NCBI GenBank assembly: GCA_028716025.1
Contig: JAQUQP010000074.1
Span: 1 to 8,675 of the forward strand
From: a bacterium
Lineage (GTDB): Bacteria; UBA6262
DNA length: 8,675 bases
Direction of reading: 5' to 3'
The notes under the pieces are model-generated. The model saw nothing but the letters and a program-made list of their open reading frames with translations. It had not been told where the DNA came from and ran no database searches. The translations under genes were made by a program, and so were the position numbers. Shown here piece after piece: positions 6,330-8,675 of the stretch; the stretch's first letter is position 1, and each line of letters starts with the position of its first letter.

Positions 6330-7520
6330 AGCTACCATATGGTTCCATTCGGCGATCTGACCGGCATAAAGCCCTAGTTCTTCTCCATAGAAGGCATAGT
6401 CCAATTTGAGTAACCACAAATTCAGTCCAAAGCCAAAAGATGGATAACCGGAACTAAATCCGCCCCGCAGGGATAGCATCTTGGTCTGGTATTCAGCGCC
6501 AAGGTGCAGTTTTTTAAAGAATGAAGCCCCTACCAGTTTTTCATCAGCATTAGTAATATCGGTGATATCAGCGGCAAATACCCAGTGGTTTTTCAACGGC
6601 AAGAACTTATTTTTCCAATAATACAAATTCTTCGGCCTGAAAGCTACGCCGGCATTTACCCGCGGGTTGATAATCTCAGTGTTTTCCGGTTTATCTATGT
6701 TATTAGAGGTAACCTGACTGTACTTCACCGGAGTACCAAAAATATCCGCTACCATCAGACCGAAATTCCACTGTTCATTCAGCTGGTACAGGCTGCCAAA
6801 ATCCAAACCGACACCGGTGCCGTCCTGTATTTCAGGGTCAAACTCTTCAAATTCCAGCACTGATTTCCTTAATTCCTCGATCTTGCCACGGCGGAGAACT
6901 TTGATCGTGCCGGCCAGGGATAACGAACCAGGCAAGTCAAAAGGTGTTTTTTCCATTTTGACCGCCAGCGGCACCATACCGACAATATCGACATTACCGA
7001 CCATGTCCACATTCGGTATCAGCAAACCATTATTGATCCCAACCCGGACATCAAACAAAGAAAACAGGCCGATACCAAAATTCAATTTCAAATTATTTCT
7101 GAGCCCGATCGGGCCGGAAATAAAATTAGGATTCAGGATACTGCCTGACACATGAACCTTGAATTTGGAAACCTGGTCCGTAATATCATTCATCAGCTTG
7201 ACCTGGGTATCATAGCTTTGCTCATCAAATTTTTCAAGCTGGGTTTGGTTATCATTTATCCAGGTATACAGGTCCAATGTATCATTACTGATCGTGATCG
7301 GCAGGCTGGCTATTTGCAGCTGCCACTTTTGTATTTGCGTAATACCTGCTGGGTTGTAAAAATAAGCATTAGCATCATCAGCAATAGCGGTAAAAGCCCC
7401 GCCCATAGCTACCGGCCTGATCCCTTTGATCATGAACGCGCTGTCTCCACCCCAGGCCAAGACAGGAAGAATAAGCAAGCTGATCACCAACAACCAAAGA
7501 ACACGTTTAAAAGTAGTCAT
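6312..7520 (-). CDS. PorV-like outer-membrane beta-barrel protein (FadL/TraF-like fold family)
   Basis: Predicted outer-membrane barrel of 402 residues. It starts at an ATG with GGAGGG five bases upstream, followed by a signal peptide (hydrophobic 8-22, cleavage near LAWG, 21-24). The N-terminus has the signature shared by PorV/PorQ and related FadL-like proteins: RPVAMGGAFTAIADDANAY at 35-53 followed by NPAGI at 56-60. The rest alternates strands and turns (140-162, 195-210, 235-265, 285-300, 312-320, 338-402), closes with GGFSSGYPSFGFG at 353-365 and ends in an aromatic residue (SIGF), as barrels do. In T9SS, PorV binds SprA and hands on cargo with C-terminal sorting domains; SprA-like and candidate cargo genes are in the window. 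Many bacteria carry several such paralogues with unknown roles, so this could be PorQ-like, TraF-like or a small-molecule channel. It is the second gene of an operon with the lipoprotein. Confidence 0.7.
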   Translation of the reverse strand: MTTFKRVLWLLVISLLILPVLAWGGDSAFMIKGIRPVAMGGAFTAIADDANAYFYNPAGITQIQKWQLQIASLPITISNDTLDLYTWINDNQTQLEKFDEQSYDTQVKLMNDITDQVSKFKVHVSGSILNPNFISGPIGLRNNLKLNFGIGLFSLFDVRVGINNGLLIPNVDMVGNVDIVGMVPLAVKMEKTPFDLPGSLSLAGTIKVLRRGKIEELRKSVLEFEEFDPEIQDGTGVGLDFGSLYQLNEQWNFGLMVADIFGTPVKYSQVTSNNIDKPENTEIINPRVNAGVAFRPKNLYYWKNKFLPLKNHWVFAADITDITNADEKLVGASFFKKLHLGAEYQTKMLSLRGGFSSGYPSFGFGLNLWLLKLDYAFYGEELGLYAGQIAEWNHMVALSIGF

Positions 7521-7532
7521 CTTATCCCTCCT

Positions 7533-8492
7533 TTATAATAGTAGCGAAGCATGCGGATGCCAGACTATGTCTGCGATAGACGGATCCATTTTAGGATTGA
7601 CATTAGTATCGATCTGGGCCTTGATACTTGTTTTCAGGTCGTTAAGATTCGCCCATAGGTCTTTTAACGGTGATCCGTCTTTAGCCTTAATTTTATTGAT
7701 CGCTTTTTCCAGGTAATTAATTGCGCCTAACTTTTCAGGAGAAGATACGCCTAATTCATCATCAATGGCTAACTGCGCCTGGTCTCTTAAAGTTTGTTGT
7801 TTAGAGACAGTTAAAGAACTGGCATCCGGCAATACTACGGTCCAGTTATTATCTGAACCTTTTAATACTTGCACCAGATCTCCTGTTCCGGCTGGAATTG
7901 AGTCATTATTGTCATCCAACAAACGGCAGACTGCCTGGACAGTCATAAAAAAAGCCAGGTTAATATTGACGTCGGGATCGTCAGCCGGGATAACGCCATC
8001 ACCATCACCATCGGCAATCTGTTGCAGTATCGGCACGACGACTTGAGCAGTATGATATAATTGGGGAAGATTTAGGGTTTCAGGTAAAAGATCGGTGGAA
8101 GTGCTGGCAAATTGGCTTCTACTGAAAAAAGCGCCAAGCTCATGGTTGGCAATCACCGGAGAAGTCCCGGTGGATTGAGCTTCTTTAACCACATTGGCGA
8201 TCAATTCAGATAAGCTTAATCCGCCTAAACCGATCAAAGCCTGGGCTTTACCGTACAAAGCTTCTGAACTATTCGGGTTCTCTTCCAATAGCTTATTATA
8301 GTAAGTCAACGCATCATTATAGTCTTTACCGGACAGGGCTGCCTGCCCGTCGGATAACAGGGATTCCGTGCTGGTATCACTGCCTCCCTTGTGCGCCCAA
8401 CGGAAGATATTGGTAGTTTTACTGCAGCCGGCTAAGCTGAAAATCATCAGCAACACAAGAAAAACAACAACTAATTTTACTTTACCAAACAT
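7533..8492 (-). CDS. Lipoprotein with TPR repeat and EF-hand-like loop, function unknown
   Basis: Exported lipoprotein of 319 residues. The ATG has AAGGAGG five bases upstream. The signal peptide ends in the lipobox LAGC (20-23), so C23 would be lipidated. Residues 44-90 form at least one TPR-like helical pair (SDGQAALSGKDYNDALTYY, then ENPNSSEALYGKAQALIGLG), usual in protein-protein scaffolds. DGDGDGVIPADD at 161-172 fits a 12-residue calcium loop (D161, D163, D165, D172). DDNNDSIPAGTGD at 193-205 is a weaker look-alike. The C-terminal third (235-295) is helical and charged. Only 12 bases separate its stop from the PorV-like start, so the two are co-transcribed. I do not recognise the family. 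The T9SS lipoprotein SprE/PorW also has TPRs but is far longer, so an accessory role for the PorV-like protein is only suggested by context. Confidence 0.85.
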   Translation of the reverse strand: MFGKVKLVVVFLVLLMIFSLAGCSKTTNIFRWAHKGGSDTSTESLLSDGQAALSGKDYNDALTYYNKLLEENPNSSEALYGKAQALIGLGGLSLSELIANVVKEAQSTGTSPVIANHELGAFFSRSQFASTSTDLLPETLNLPQLYHTAQVVVPILQQIADGDGDGVIPADDPDVNINLAFFMTVQAVCRLLDDNNDSIPAGTGDLVQVLKGSDNNWTVVLPDASSLTVSKQQTLRDQAQLAIDDELGVSSPEKLGAINYLEKAINKIKAKDGSPLKDLWANLNDLKTSIKAQIDTNVNPKMDPSIADIVWHPHASLLL

Positions 8493-8528
8493 GACTTCCT
8501 CCTTCTCCCAAAATTAACTTCCTTTTCT

Positions 8529-8557
8529 TCTATATCATAACAACATACGTTTGTAAA
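8529..8557 (-). promoter_or_regulatory. Promoter of the lipoprotein/PorV-like operon
   Basis: Minus strand TTTACA (8557-8552), a 17-base spacer and TATAGA (8534-8529), with TGA directly before the -10 (extended -10). Transcription would start near 8522, giving a leader of about 30 bases that carries the strong AAGGAGG site. This is the best-formed promoter in the window. Confidence 0.7.
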
Positions 8558-8675
8558 CCAGTTTCCTACTTTTTTTCAGAGGTTTCTGACAAAGTGTTAT
8601 TGTGTAGCGAGAATTAATATTTTTGAGCGAGCCTATGAATGAGCGACGACGCATATAAACAAAGTGATATGTTAG
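8558..8675. other. Gene-free right edge with an imperfect direct repeat
   Basis: No supported reading frame, RNA gene or terminator. ACAAAGTGTTAT (8589-8600) recurs 70 bases on as ACAAAGTGATAT (8659-8670), both followed by GT and TAG-like bases. GAGCGA occurs at 8625 and 8641, with AGCGAG at 8607. This could be the promoter area of a divergent gene beyond the edge; the window ends too soon to tell. Confidence 0.4.

Noticed and set aside
6148..6417. Minus-strand 89-codon frame overlapping the protease start and the PorV-like end
   Set aside because: It overlaps two well-supported genes in another frame; it stays open partly because the heptamer repeat has no stop in any frame.
7552..8046. Plus-strand frames opposite the lipoprotein gene
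   Set aside because: They are antisense to a gene with promoter, ribosome-binding site, lipobox and TPR; no independent coding evidence.
8575..8590. TCAGA/TCTGA inverted repeat beside a T-run as a terminator
   Set aside because: The stem is only five pairs, and the T-run precedes it on the plus strand (an A-run follows it on the minus strand), the wrong order for either direction.

Overview
The window carries six protein genes from a diderm bacterium, five complete and one cut by the left edge, and no RNA genes, insertion sequences or CRISPR arrays that I can see. Two secretion themes are present: lipopolysaccharide export (an LptF/LptG permease pair) and a set resembling parts of the type IX secretion system (T9SS): a SprA-like giant outer-membrane protein, a PorV-like outer-membrane barrel protein, and a secreted M6 metalloprotease that ends in a T9SS-type or FlgD-like C-terminal domain.

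Layout. Bases 1-2127 (minus) hold the N-terminal 709 codons of the SprA-like protein. Bases 2128-2276 are a divergent promoter region with a sigma70-like promoter for each side. Bases 2277-4518 (plus) encode LptF then LptG, separated by 49 bases containing four phased ATTCG words. Five bases later, convergent, comes the end of the M6 protease (4524-6245, minus). A strong hairpin (6261-6296) lies in the protease leader. Behind it, also minus, are the PorV-like gene (6312-7520) and a TPR lipoprotein gene (7533-8492) that share one operon, with a good promoter at 8529-8557. The last 118 bases show no gene.

Organism. T9SS is best known from Bacteroidota, but the expression signals do not look like that phylum: strong GGAG/GGAGG ribosome-binding sites precede several starts, promoters are E. 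coli-like (for example TTTACA-N17-TATAGA and TTGAAA-N17-TATACT), and TTG is used as a start at least twice. With moderate-to-low GC and LptFG, this suggests an uncultivated diderm lineage outside Bacteroidota that carries SprA/PorV-type proteins (for example candidate division WOR-1/Margulisbacteria, Elusimicrobiota or a similar group). That placement is inference and not proven by the window.

How the genes may work together. In known T9SS, SprA is the outer-membrane conduit, PorV binds SprA and collects cargo by its C-terminal domain, and the cargo is a secreted enzyme such as a protease. The same three kinds of protein lie within 7.5 kb here. The lipoprotein co-transcribed with the PorV-like gene is an uncharacterised candidate accessory part. 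The other T9SS core genes (porK, L, M, N, P, T) are not in the window, so whether this is a full T9SS, a reduced one or a different use of the same parts cannot be settled here.
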